A program made the position numbers and the translations under genes. DNA of 64,000 nucleotides from Triplophysa rosa. Taxonomy: Eukaryota > Chordata > Actinopteri > Cypriniformes > Nemacheilidae. Every line of letters starts with the position of its first letter. The first letter of the stretch is position 1. Positions 11,301 to 21,486 of this stretch are shown piece by piece. The stretch covers positions 9,684,251 through 9,748,250 of the forward strand of contig NC_079892.1 of the NCBI RefSeq assembly GCF_024868665.1, read 5' to 3'. Under the pieces are notes generated by a model, which did no database searches, was not told the DNA's origin, and saw only the letters and a list, made by a program, of their open reading frames with translations.

Positions 11301-14300
11301 GTTTTGTAGGCCAAGAGCAGACCTTTGAATTTGATGCGAGCGACTATAGGGAGCCAATGTAACTTGATGAAGAGAGGAGTGACGTGTGCTCTCTTCGGTT
11401 CATTGAAGGCCACTCTTGCCGCTGCTTTCTGGATCATTTGTAGAGGTTTGGTTGTGCAATCTGGAAGTCCAGCTAGTAGCGCATTACAATAGTTCAGTCT
11501 GGACAGGACAAGAGCCTGGACTAGGACAGGATAGGTCTAATTTTCCTAATGTTGTAGTGGATAAATCTACAGGACCGGGTGGTGCGGCAACATGATCCGT
11601 GAAGTTTAGCTGATCATCGATTACCACTCCCAGGTTTCTGGCCGTTCTGGAGGGTGTGATGGTTGATGAGCCTGGTTGAATAGAGAGGTTGTGGTGAATT
11701 TTTGGGTCAGCCGGGATTACAAGCAGTTCTGTTTTTGCAAGGTTCAGCTGCAGGTGATGGTCCTTCATCCAGAGCGAAATGTCACTCAGGCATGCTGAAA
11801 TGCGTGCAGAAACAGTCGGATCGTCAGGCTGAAATGACAGGTGGAGTTGTGTATCATCTGCATAGGAGTGATAGGAAAAGCCATGTTTCCGAATGACAGA
11901 ACCTAGGGATGTCATGTATACGGAAAAGAGCAACGGACCAAGCACTGAGCCCTGAGGCACCCCTGTATTGAGTCCCCTGTTGGGACTCAAATACTCTAAA
12001 TGACCTACCTGAGAGGTAAGACTTGAAACATTGTAGCACCATTCCAGATTCACCCATAGCCTTGAGGGTCGATAGAAGACTGTGGTGGTTAAAGGTGTCA
12101 AATGGCAGCAGATAGATCCAGTAGGATGAGTACAGATGAATTAGAGGCTGCTCTTGCCAGTCTCAGGGCTTCAATGACCGAGAGCAGCGCAGTCTCTGTG
12201 GAATGAGCGCTCTTGAAACCAGACTGGTTGCTGTCCAGGGGGTTGTTCTGCGTGAGAAGGAGGAGAGCTGGTTAAATACAACACGCTCAAGAGTTTTGGC
12301 AATGAAGGGGAGTAGAGATACCGGTCTGTAGTTATCTAACAGTGCAGGATTAAGAGTGGGTTTCTTCAGTAGCGGGGTAATATGGGCCTCTTTGAAGACT
12401 GTGGGAAATGTACCAGTGGTGAGAGACGAGTTGATAATGTGGGTCAGAGCAGGAATAACCGATGGAGAGGTGGCCTGGAGGAGATGGGTGGGGATGGGAT
12501 CTAGCGGGCAGGTAGTCGGTGGTTAGAAGAAATGACCTTGGAAACGTCATCTTCAGATAGGAGAGAGAAAGAGGGGATCGAGCATGTGTCGTGGGTTTGG
12601 GCGTTTTCAAGATTCGGCGGCACAGAGAACTGACTGCTGATGGTGGTCGTTTTCTTTACGAAGAAAGACGCAAAATCATCAGCTGTTAAGTCCGATGGAG
12701 GTGAGGGGGCAGGCGGGCAAAGAAGAGCAGAGAAGGATTTAAAGAGAGTACAAGAGTCAGGCGAGTTGTTGATTTTAGCGTGGTAGTACTGAGTTTTCGC
12801 AGAGACATCAGCAGAGAAAGAAGAGAGGAGAGACTGATAGAGACGGAGGTCAGTAGGTTCTTTAGATTTGCGCCACTTTCTCTCGGCAGACCTGAGCGTG
12901 GCACGATGCTCACGGAGAACATCAGATAATCAGGGTGCAGAAGGGGATGCACGGGCTTGCCAAGATTTAAGCGGTCATAAGCTGTCTAAGCAGGAAGTTA
13001 ATGTGGAGCAAAGAGTGTCGGCAGCGCTTTTACTTTTATCAACTCAATGAACTTTGGCATTAACAATAAAATACTAGACACGATTAGACTTGCAAAATCA
13101 AAACAGGCTTTACAACACAAACAACATCTACATTTCACTATTGATGCAATATAGGGAGGCTCAGAGATGACTTATTTTTGTATGCAAAACATGGAAGCGA
13201 GTTAGCATTTTAGGTCTTCTGGTTCCATTGCTCCAAAGTTTATTTAAGTTTTTTTAATGGGTTTTTGGTAAATCGCCCGAAATAAGGTCTGTGGTAAACA
13301 AAACCTCTAAATATTTTCACATTATATTCTATGAAATAAAACACACCAATTATAACCTGTTTGGGATTTTTTAAAACCTTATGGTGTCTTAAAAACGGCG
13401 GTTGCTAACAAGTTGCTAAAAGTGACTACTTTCTTTGGCATTTAAAGCTCACAAATAATGCAACATGGGCACAAATCTCTTAAAACGTATGCGGATTCAT
13501 TCATGGAGTAATTACAGATAAAAACAGATTTTTAATCAAGTTTGAAAGAGTTGTGGGAGGCTTGGTGGTGGTGACGTTGATATCGAGCGACCTTAAGTGT
13601 AGACTGTTTATAGCATTGTGTTAGCTTTTTACTTCTGACGATTGTATTTTGGCTTCAAAAGTAACAAATGAGGTGTTAATTTGTAAAGATTAACTTGATA
13701 GACAAAACCTGTAAACATCATAAACCTTTGTTAATCACAGAGCTTGTTTTTTGCGATCTTCCAAATTAAAGCCTATGAGAAAAATGCATAGGCTTTTGGT
13801 CGAGGGAACCAGCGTGGTGCTTACTTCTGGGTTAGCCTACAAAAATACTTCATATCTCTGAGGTACTGGATTGTTTGTGCACCACAAACTATAATGTAGA
13901 AGCAAGTTACGATATCTGGTACGATCTCTTTACAGGGCTCTGAGAATGCTCATCCCCGTAACCACAAAAGAAGCTCTCCATCTCTCACGCCAGAGCCCAG
14001 TTCATTCAGCGACAGACGGAGGTCACATCCAGTGTCTGGAGTTCCTGCTGGAGAAAGGCTTTGATGTCAATGCTCTTCTGGACACGCACGTCTCTGAGAC
14101 CTACGGCGACACAAGACAGACCGCCTTATACTTTGCTGTCTCCAATGGAGATGTGAGCAGCACTCAGGTGCTGTTAAACGCTGGAGCCAGAACGGACCTG
14201 GATCCTCTGCACTGCCTCCTTGTGGCAGTGAGATCCGGGAGGTACGAGATTGTCAAGTTGCTCTTGGCCAGACAGGCTGATGTGAACTGTTACTTCACGA

Positions 14301-15891
14301 TGGTCAACGACACGGTGTTCCCCACTGCACTACAATACTGTCTGAAAGACGAGATGATGATGCGACTGCTTTTAAACGGCGGTTATCATGCGGAAAAATG
14401 CTTCTGGTGTCATCATGATTTAACATGGGGGAATTACTCAGAACATCCAAGAGATAAGATCCCAGTGAGTTGAAAAGCTGTAAAGGGATAGTTAAAAATT
14501 CTGTCATCTTTTATTCATCCACATGTCGTTACAAACCTGTATATGACTCTTTCTTGTGTGGAACACATTTGAGAAATGTCTTAGTGGTTTTGTGTCCATA
14601 CAATGGCAGTGCGTTCCAAATGGGATATATCGCCCTTCGAAGGGCACTTAAGAGTGAAAAGTGCCCACTTTTTAAAGGGTACAACTGATGGACACAGACT
14701 GTCCCCATGATTCTTTGCGCAGATTCTTTGCGTGGCAACGGCGCCTCCTTATGGCCGCGGGATGATGACGCAGAAGGGCACTTCAAGAAACAGTCGTTTG
14801 GTCCCCTACACCCTTCAACCCTTTGAAGCTCTCACTCCGGAGGGTAAACCCTTTGAAGGGGTTAGGGCAAAGGGATGAGCCCTACGAAATGTAACGCAGG
14901 GTGGAAGTCAATGGAGGCCAATGTTGTTTGGTTACCAACATTCTTCAAAATATCTTCTTCTGTGTTCTGCATAAGAATGAAAGTCATACAGGTTTGAAAT
15001 GACATGAGGGTGAGTAAATGAAAGGATTTTCATACTTCATACCTATGTAGGGAGCTTATGAAAGAACTAATGTTTTAATGCTAACTTACCGCTGAGGAAA
15101 ATACAGTATATCATACTATGTGGGTTATACATATATTTGTCTTGTCTTCTCTTGTATGTAGTTCTGTGATTTTATCAGCGTCTCTTCGCTCGTCCAGCTC
15201 TCCGGAAGAGCTGTACGGGTTCTCTTGGATTATGTCAGTCATGTTTCCATCTGCTCAAAACTGAAGATGGTTCTGAGGAAGCATAAAGAGTGGTCAGACA
15301 TCTCAGACATATTGGGTAAGATCAATCGAAAGACTACTTAAAGGAATAGATCACACAAAAATAAATATGATGTCATTATTTATTCATCCTCTTATTGTTA
15401 AAAACCTGTGTGTGTTTCTTTCATCTGTGGACGACAAAAGAAGATATTTTGAGAAATGTCTCAGTGGTTTGGTGTCCATATAATGGAAGTCAATGTTGTT
15501 TGTTAAACATTCTTAAAAATATCCTCTTTTGTGTTCTGCAGAGAAAAGAAAGTTAAACAAGGGTGAAATTACATGAGGGTGAATAAATGATAGAATTTTC
15601 ATTTTTGGGCCAGCTATCTTTTTAAAGCTCTTTAAGAAACATAAGTCCTGTACAGAAATCCAAAACAGTGAAAGTTGTTTTTCTTGTAAATCTTTGAATT
15701 TTCCAGGAAACCCTCGTTCATTGAAGCATCTAAGCAGACTAGTCATCAGGAGAGAGATGACCCCACGCAGGCTGGGTGATCCAGACTTCATATACTCAGG
15801 TCCTTTCCCACCTGGACTGAAAAGCTATCTGACATACAAAGAGTATGATCTGTATGGAAGAATCAGTGTCAGGTGTGATGCTCTTTTCTAA
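8320..15891 (+). CDS. asb15: Ankyrin repeat and SOCS box protein 15 (ASB15)
   Basis: ASB15 is the substrate receptor of a Cullin-5/Elongin B-C ubiquitin ligase, enriched in striated muscle. Nine coding exons: 8320-8423, 8547-8584, 8753-8884, 10059-10217, 10307-10552, 10634-10805, 13936-14464, 15162-15315 and 15707-15891. They total 1719 nt (572 aa plus stop); human ASB15 has 588 residues. All junctions are in phase. The N-terminus has a UIM-like helix ([15 protein letters not shown]). Ankyrin repeats follow from about residue 45 ([63 protein letters not shown]). A SOCS box starts near residue 516 ([12 protein letters not shown]), and the protein keeps the conserved YKEYDLYG before its end. 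The Elongin-binding Cys of the BC box is Ser here, which the consensus tolerates. The sixth intron opens with an unusual GTTAGT donor. Teleosts may have two copies (a/b); I cannot say which this is. Confidence 0.93.
9410..9732. mobile_element. Short inverted-repeat element (family C), asb15 intron
   Basis: The ends are TAGGGATGCAACAAT and ATTGTTCCATCCCTA, an imperfect inverted repeat. The inside has no ORF. A copy in the opposite orientation, sharing long stretches such as the AAAAGAGGATGCTTATGGCA region, lies at 23993-24345. Confidence 0.7.
10853..13030 (-). mobile_element. L2/CR1-type LINE, 5'-truncated and broken
   Basis: This is a non-LTR retrotransposon remnant antisense to asb15, inside the intron between 10805 and 13936. 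Read on the minus strand it has reverse-transcriptase blocks: [17 protein letters not shown] and the catalytic [12 protein letters not shown] (about 11484-12101). It then has the typical C-terminal part with [20 protein letters not shown] (about 11138-11437). Upstream RT parts at 12350-12950 lie in several frames, so frameshifts have broken the ORF. The 3' tail, on the plus strand CTTTTATCCAAAGCGACTTA at about 10878, is a sequence common to many teleost LINE and SINE ends. The endonuclease part is missing. L2 is my best family call, from the RT motifs only. Confidence 0.85.
14484..15032. repeat. Family A hairpin repeat split by another element
   Basis: The left arm (GGGATAGTTAAAAATTCTGT) and the right arm (TTCTGCATAAGAATGAAAGT then GAGGGTGAGTAAATGA) are separated by a second palindromic element at 14611-14898. 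This is a nested insertion in an asb15 intron. Confidence 0.75.
14611..14898. mobile_element. Nested MITE-like element
   Basis: About 290 bp bounded by GCGTTCCAAATGGG and, inverted, CGAAATGTAACGC. It contains CGAAGGGCACTTAA-type and CCCTTTGAAGGG-type internal palindromes. It is more GC-rich than its surroundings, has no ORF, and sits inside a family A repeat. Confidence 0.6.
15338..15615. repeat. Family A hairpin repeat
   Basis: The last asb15 intron holds another copy, recognised by AAGAAGATATTTTGAGAAAT and the closing GAGGGTGAATAAATGATAGA. Confidence 0.75.
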
Positions 15892-17312
15892 AGGTAGAAA
15901 ATAGTTTTAGCAGGTTAGAGAGTCCATGACAACATTCAAGTATATACCTAAACATTAGGAAAAATATTCAAATTAAAATAGGATTTCTCTTAAAGCAAAC
16001 AGACCAAACATATTGATGACTCATCCTACACACACTTTGTGTCCATTCAAGTATGAGACTGTCCATCCACCTTATATAACTTAAGTCAAAATGTAAACCA
16101 AATCTACTGGTTTTTGGAAAACAAAAGGACAAGCTCTTTGATAGGCCCCGCCCCATCTTCATTTTACCATAGGATACTGAGTGATACTTCAGGAAAGAAA
16201 ATTGTGCACCTTAATTAATCTGTTTGTCTTTAACTTTTAGAAAGAAAACTGTATTTTGCAATGGCCTGGGAGAGATTGATAATACCATTGGATTGTTAGA
16301 AGGTTGATATGACCAGAGGTTTATCCATGTCTTTCAAACAGACCTTGCCTCCAAATGAATGTCTCGGTGCTATTTGTGCAATAAAATAATGTTCCGGCTA
16401 AATGTTGCCAAAAAACATGTTTATATCAGATAAAAATAAAAGCATTGATGCCAGATCCTGTTCTGAGTCTACAATCAAGATGTTCCATTCATTTATGTGT
16501 TAAAATTTAATACACTTATAAAACACACAAGCAGTTTTTATTGTGTCATTGAACATAACATCACTCTGCAGTGATAAACAGCGGCACTAGAATGACCTGC
16601 ATTATCACAGTCATTTAAGCAGGTTGTATCTATTTATAGCTTTATGTCACATTAATATCAATATGCATGCTTGCTTCCCTCTCAAAGAGAAACTTTGACT
16701 CGTGCAATGCCACAATCTCGCAACCTTGTGATAAAGAGACAACCGTGAGAATCATTGGACATATTAGCTCACTGTACATCTGAGGCTTTTTATCAGATAC
16801 CATACAAGTACACCTGATAATTTCTGCTGATAGAAATGTTTACGATATGTTGAAAAAATGTTAGCGAATAATGACACTGCAAAACCCAAGTCATGTTTTA
16901 CTTCACATATACGTTAAATCAGATAGTGTCATTTTTAGCGGTCATGACCTGGCTACAGTTTAGAAGTTTAACCATTTCATATAATGGTCATTTAAGAAAC
17001 GCATTGTTAAAGGTTTCATTTGAAAGGAAACAGGGAAAAGTTAGGACTGCACTTTATTTTATGGGGTTGTTCCCTTGACACTTTAAATTTAGCTTGAATG
17101 AATGCAAATCTGGTCTCCGTGGTGACACATCATCCTTTGGACATACTCCAAATACTGCTTTGCACCCCCCGCCCCTCAAATTCCTCCACTAGATTATCTT
17201 TCTGCGGCACGCTCTTATTCGGGGAACTACTACGAACGCATCTCGCAAACTACAAACAATTAAAGGGAGAGTAAGAGTGCATACTCAGAAAACAAAGCGT
17301 AGAATTACAAGT
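15892..17312. other. asb15 3' UTR and former lmod2 promoter region
   Basis: No coding sequence is recognised. After the asb15 poly(A) signals the DNA is AT-rich. A perfect MEF2 consensus CTATTTATAG lies at 16630-16639, about 670 bases before the ATG of the lmod2 pseudogene. It may be a leftover of a striated-muscle promoter. Confidence 0.5.
16380..16440 (+). terminator. asb15 polyadenylation signals
   Basis: Two AATAAA hexamers at 16380-16385 and 16435-16440 lie 490-550 bases after the asb15 stop codon, a reasonable distance for its 3' end. Confidence 0.55.
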
Positions 17313-17466
17313 ATGAGCATTTTTGGCTACCAAAAAGAGCTTGGTGAGTATGAGGACATCAGTGAAGATGACCTTCTGGCCTCCTTAACCAGCGAGTAGA
17401 TCCGGGAGCTGGAGAAGATTGTGGCTGAAATGGAACGTGATGAGAATATACCCATCGGACTGAGAG

Positions 17467-17722
17467 GCTGTGTCCACCGAGGCGTTTACGCCTGCGGCCG
17501 GCATGTTTTTTCAATTGTTTCCTATGGAAACGCCGCGCTTTAAAAAAAAAGCCATCAGCTGACGTTTTTTTTCTGCGCTCTGCGCTGGTGCTATGCGTTT
17601 TTTCACGCTCAGCGCCGGCGTTCGACCGAGCGCCCTGAGTTGAAAAATGCTCAACTTTGGGCAGAACGCTGCGCCTGCAGCGGGCGTTTTCAGCCACGTA
17701 AATGCGCCTCGGTGGACACAGC
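17467..17722. mobile_element. MITE inserted in lmod2 pseudogene exon 1
   Basis: A perfect 19-bp terminal inverted repeat, GGCTGTGTCCACCGAGGCG, bounds a 256-bp element without a transposase. It interrupts the leiomodin reading frame between the codons for GLR and RQEDQT. The apparent ORFs on both strands here are products of the palindrome. Confidence 0.85.
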
Positions 17723-17826
17723 CCCTTAGGCAGGAGGACCAGACAGCCAAACGGTCAACGGGAACGTTTAGCCGAGAGGATCTGCTAAAGTGGGAGAATG
17801 ACAATAACAGTTTGTTAAAGGTACGT

Positions 17827-18213
17827 TAAAGGTGCTGTGTGTAATTTTTGGGAGGATCTATTGACAGAAATGCAATATAATATACATAACTATACTTCAG
17901 AGGTGTATAAAGACCTTACATAATGAAGCGTTTTTATGACCTTAGAATGAGCTATTTCTATCTATATACACCGCGGGTCCCCTTACATGGAATTCACCAT
18001 GTTGTTTCTACAGTAGCCCTAAACGGACAATCTGCTCTACAGAGCGTTTCGTAAATACGTTATCACCTTCAGCAAAAAAGCAAAACGTGACGACATCTTA
18101 GTTCTGTGTCAGCCACCATTTTCTTCAAAAGCGAGGGGGGGTAGAGTGAGCCGTTGGTTGCAATTCGCAACCTCACCGCTAGATGCCGCTAAATTTCATA
18201 CACTAGACCTTTA
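17827..18213 (+). mobile_element. Family B element, full copy
   Basis: About 387 bp beginning TTAAAGGTGCTGTGTG and ending CACTAGACCTTTAA, so the tips are inverted. Long internal stretches recur at 24738-25085 in the same orientation, and at 56238-56380 and 62119-62512 inverted. It starts six bases after the lmod2 pseudogene exon 1 donor. No ORF; probably a non-autonomous DNA element. Confidence 0.75.
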
Positions 18214-19005
18214 ATGCATTGGTTACCATTTCAGCATTTAGTAATTCACTGATAAAATCAAAAGAAGCTGAAAACTATATTACTTTTTGTTAGTCCATGT
18301 TAGCTAATGCTTTCAACAAATACAAATTTATTGTTAAGTGTTATTTATATATTAATATTGGTCTTAACAAAAAAACACAATGAAAATGTTGGATAGTGTC
18401 TGCATTGTTAGAAACAATGGTCAAAGATGGTCCCAAGCTGTCACTGGGACATTCCCTTTAAAAAGGTGCTAATATGTACCATTTAGGTATAGATATGGAC
18501 TTGTATACACTTGGTAACAGAATATGCATACATGCATATACACTCTATAGATGCAAATATGTATTCTTTGAAAGGACAATTTTTGACCATTTTACAGCAT
18601 TTAAGATTCATCATAAATAGTTCAAGTTGGTAATGTGACAGTGTATTTTAACATCATTATGTGGTTTATAATTCAATTTAAATTCTGTCATGATATCAGC
18701 TTTTCACATTTTTTACATGATTATTGTGGCCAAGAGAAAACACAACAATCGTATCATTGAAAATCTATTCCATTCTTTTTTCAACAAATAATATCGCTCA
18801 GTCAAATTCAGCCAAATCATATTTAATCTTATTTATTTAGTTTTTTGGCTGATGAAACTTAAAACACAAGTGAGTTTGTAACCATTTATGTGTAGTATTA
18901 TACAATATTGATAATCATGTTTTTTTTAGATCACGGTTATTTGTCAATACCCATAAATTGTGACACCCCTTAGTCAACTGTATTCATTTTCTTTAGATTA
19001 GTGAT

Positions 19006-19389
19006 TTAAAGGAACGGTTCACCCAAAAATAAAAATTCTGTCTTCATTTACGCACAGAGACAGATATTTGGAAGAATGCTTGTAACACCAAACAGTTCTT
19101 GGTCACCATTGACTACCACAGAAGGAATTTTTTTTTTGATCTGTTGTACACAAAAGAAGATATTTTGAAGAATGTAGGCAAACAAACAGTTCTGGGGCAC
19201 TATTGACTAACATTGTACGTTTTCCTACTATTGTAGTCAATGGTGGCCAAGAACTGTTTGGTTACAAGCATTCTTCCGAATATCTTTCTCCGTGTTCATC
19301 AGAACAAAGAAATGTATACAGGTTTAGAACAACTTGAGGGTGTGTAAATGATGACAGAAGTTTTATTTTTGGGTGAACTGTTCCTTTAA
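19006..19389. repeat. Family A hairpin repeat, long copy
   Basis: Long inverted arms: TTAAAGGAACGGTTCACCCA at the left and GGGTGAACTGTTCCTTTAA at the right. Several AAGAAGATATTTTGAAGAAT-type blocks lie inside. It is in the intron of the lmod2 pseudogene. Confidence 0.8.
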
Positions 19390-20004
19390 GTGCAACATTC
19401 ATGCCAACATTACTTTCATAATGTTTGCTTGTGTAGTTGATTCAGCTGGTCATATGGTATTGCCAGTGTTTGTTTTTCTTGGTGATCCGCAGGACAGTAT
19501 GGATGAGAGCCAGACAGATAAGAGTGAAGAATGCGCCACTGAAGAGCCTGTGGATAATGAAGACAAGGGCGGACAGCACAATAGAGGCCACAAACAAAAG
19601 GGAGACGGAAAGAAACATGCTAGGTCAAGCAACAGGAATTTCATAGGTTGCAATACCAATGACAACATTAGTAACAGTGTCCTCCATCGTATGAATTCAA
19701 ACTTAAACATTACACCATAAGGCCAAGTGGTAACCCTACTGATATTGAAAAGACCTTGGAGAAGACCTTAAGCATGGATGCTTTTGTGAGTTCAGTCAAC
19801 CTAAACGACATCGAGAACATCTCCCGTGTGGTTTTGCTAAGTTTTGCTGAAGCTTTGACCTCCAACACTCAAGTTAAGACCCTCAGTCTTGCCAACACCC
19901 ATGCAGATGACCATGTGGTAGTTACAAGGTAAACTAACGGTTTGCTTCACTGAGAAAGGTAAAAGAAGGAACTCAGGCCAAAATGATTTTTTAATGCTTT
20001 TGCT

Positions 20005-21227
20005 TAAAGGGGCGATGAATTAAGACCTCAATTTTAACCCGAGCTTTTGTTATATAAGAGTGAATCGTATTCAAGCAAACATCCTGTAAGTGTCAGAACT
20101 GAAAACGCCCTTGTTACTGAAATAACAACTGTTATTGACACCAGGCTCAGCGAACGCCAAGTCCTGGAATGCACCTATCTGATAGGTTGAACACCGCCTC
20201 CACAGAAAAATATCAATGACTACTTCTCTAGCCCCGCCCACTGGTTCGCGCATGACAGTACTGAAGTAAGTTGCGCAAAACCAGATAAAGCGAGCAAGCA
20301 ATAAACATGCCGTTAAAGATCGCACAATATTGTGGAGTCAGTGCCTGGTTGTGGAAGAACACAGTCGCTGCATAACCTTCCTTCGGATTCCCACATTAGT
20401 AATGCGTGGTTGAAGTTTATTTTTAAAGAGGTTCCAGCTCACGTGCATGGGTAAAACATTACCGCGGATTCCTTTGTGAACAAGGCACAGGTCGACGCTG
20501 GATTTGCGGAGAGACTAAAATTAAAAAGCAGTGCTGTACCGTCAATATTGGATCCGATAGGAGTGGCGCAGCAATCTTATGTGAGTAAGACATATTTGTA
20601 CTATGCGTCACTATTGCTTCGTTAGAGATCGCTTGATGTGCCCTGAGCCCTATTCGCACGGGATTAGCATTACCTGGGGACCTCTAGTCATTTGTAATAC
20701 TTGCGGAGGTTGTCTGTGATCTTAATCCCGTGCGAATCGTTAAACACCATACAACTATAGGCTATACAAACTATACGCAAAGCCTTGCCATCACATCCGG
20801 GAAATAAGTCAGTAAATTTGAGTAAAATCACAGGCTTCATTTATCCCGTGCGAATGCACCACATGAAATACAGATGTGGGGAGGTAATTTATAAATCACA
20901 CGAGGTCCCCAGATAATACTAATCCTGTGCGAATAGGGCGAATGTGTAACCTAACATTAAGTCTCTAACCAAAATCACAGAAGGCTCCAACTAAGTTTAC
21001 TACGCAAACTGCTATCCAATCATAGCAGTGGGCGTTTACTTCCAAGCCTTCATGGCGGAACGCCCATTAAAACCGATCGTTTGTCAAGCCAGCCTCAAAA
21101 CCCGGGTAGAAAATAGCCTATTACTTATTGATTTTTATGTTTTTGAATGTAAAAACCACACGAGCGTTATAAGTAGACCTCATACAACAGTATAAAACAA
21201 TAAACAAGCCCAGTTCATCACACCTTT
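20005..21227. mobile_element. Composite repeat block
   Basis: The left edge TTAAAGGGGCGATGAATTAA and the right edge CAGTTCATCACACCTTTAAA are imperfect inverted repeats, suggesting an older non-autonomous element of about 0.9 kb with a later insertion (20648-20938). No transposase ORF is seen. Confidence 0.45.
20648..20938. mobile_element. Palindromic MITE with internal repeats
   Basis: The ends are CCCTATTCGCACGGGATTA and, inverted, TAATCCTGTGCGAATAGGG. The core motif ATCCCGTGCGAAT appears twice more inside. The element is about 290 bp and non-coding. Confidence 0.75.
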
Positions 21228-21486
21228 AAAGGGATAGTTCACCCAATAATAAAAATGTTGTCATCATATTGTTCAACACATGACTCTTTCTTCTGTGGAA
21301 CACAAAAGAAGATATTATGAGAAATGTCTCAGCGTTTTGTGTCCATATAATGGAAGTCAATGTTGTTTGGTTACCAACATTCTTCAAAATATCTTCTTCT
21401 GTGTTCTGCAGAAGAAAGAAAGTCATACAGGATTGGAAAGACACGAGAGTGAATTAAGGATGAAAGATTTCTCATTTTGGGTAAAC
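21227..21486. repeat. Family A hairpin repeat
   Basis: Left arm TTTAAAGGGATAGTTCACCC. Right arm with GTGTTCTGCAGAAGAAAGAA and a terminal TTTTGGGTAAACTCC. It lies directly against the composite block to its left. Confidence 0.8.

Larger units (their letters stand above)
17313..19932 (+). pseudogene. lmod2: Leiomodin-2 pseudogene
   Basis: Functional leiomodin-2 nucleates and lengthens actin thin filaments in heart and skeletal muscle. This copy is dead. Exon 1 (17313-17820) starts MSIFGYQKELGEYEDISED, the tropomodulin-family N-terminus, but codon 29 is TAG (17397-17399). The downstream frame still reads like the family (IRELEKIVAEMERDENIPIG), so a Glu codon probably became the stop. A palindromic transposon of about 256 bp (17467-17722) interrupts the exon. 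The family sequence resumes as RQEDQT and GTFSREDLLKWENDN. Exon 2 (from 19493) has an acidic stretch (DSMDESQTDKSEECATEEP). A frameshift near 19700 precedes the first leucine-rich segment (VNLNDIENISRVVLLSFAEA, VKTLSLANTHADD), and a stop follows at 19930. The rest of the LRR domain and the WH2 part are absent. Position between asb15 and wasl matches vertebrate LMOD2. Confidence 0.9.

Noticed and set aside
11484..12101. 205-codon reverse-transcriptase ORF as a host gene
   Set aside because: It is part of a frameshifted LINE with the usual 3' tail; no sign of domestication.
17359..17829. ORFs on both strands at the lmod2 exon 1
   Set aside because: They come from the MITE palindrome and from the leiomodin frame after the stop codon, not from separate genes.
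20648..20938. Repeated ATCCCGTGCGAAT words as a CRISPR-like array
   Set aside because: The repeats are inverted as well as direct, unevenly spaced and part of a palindromic transposon in a vertebrate genome.
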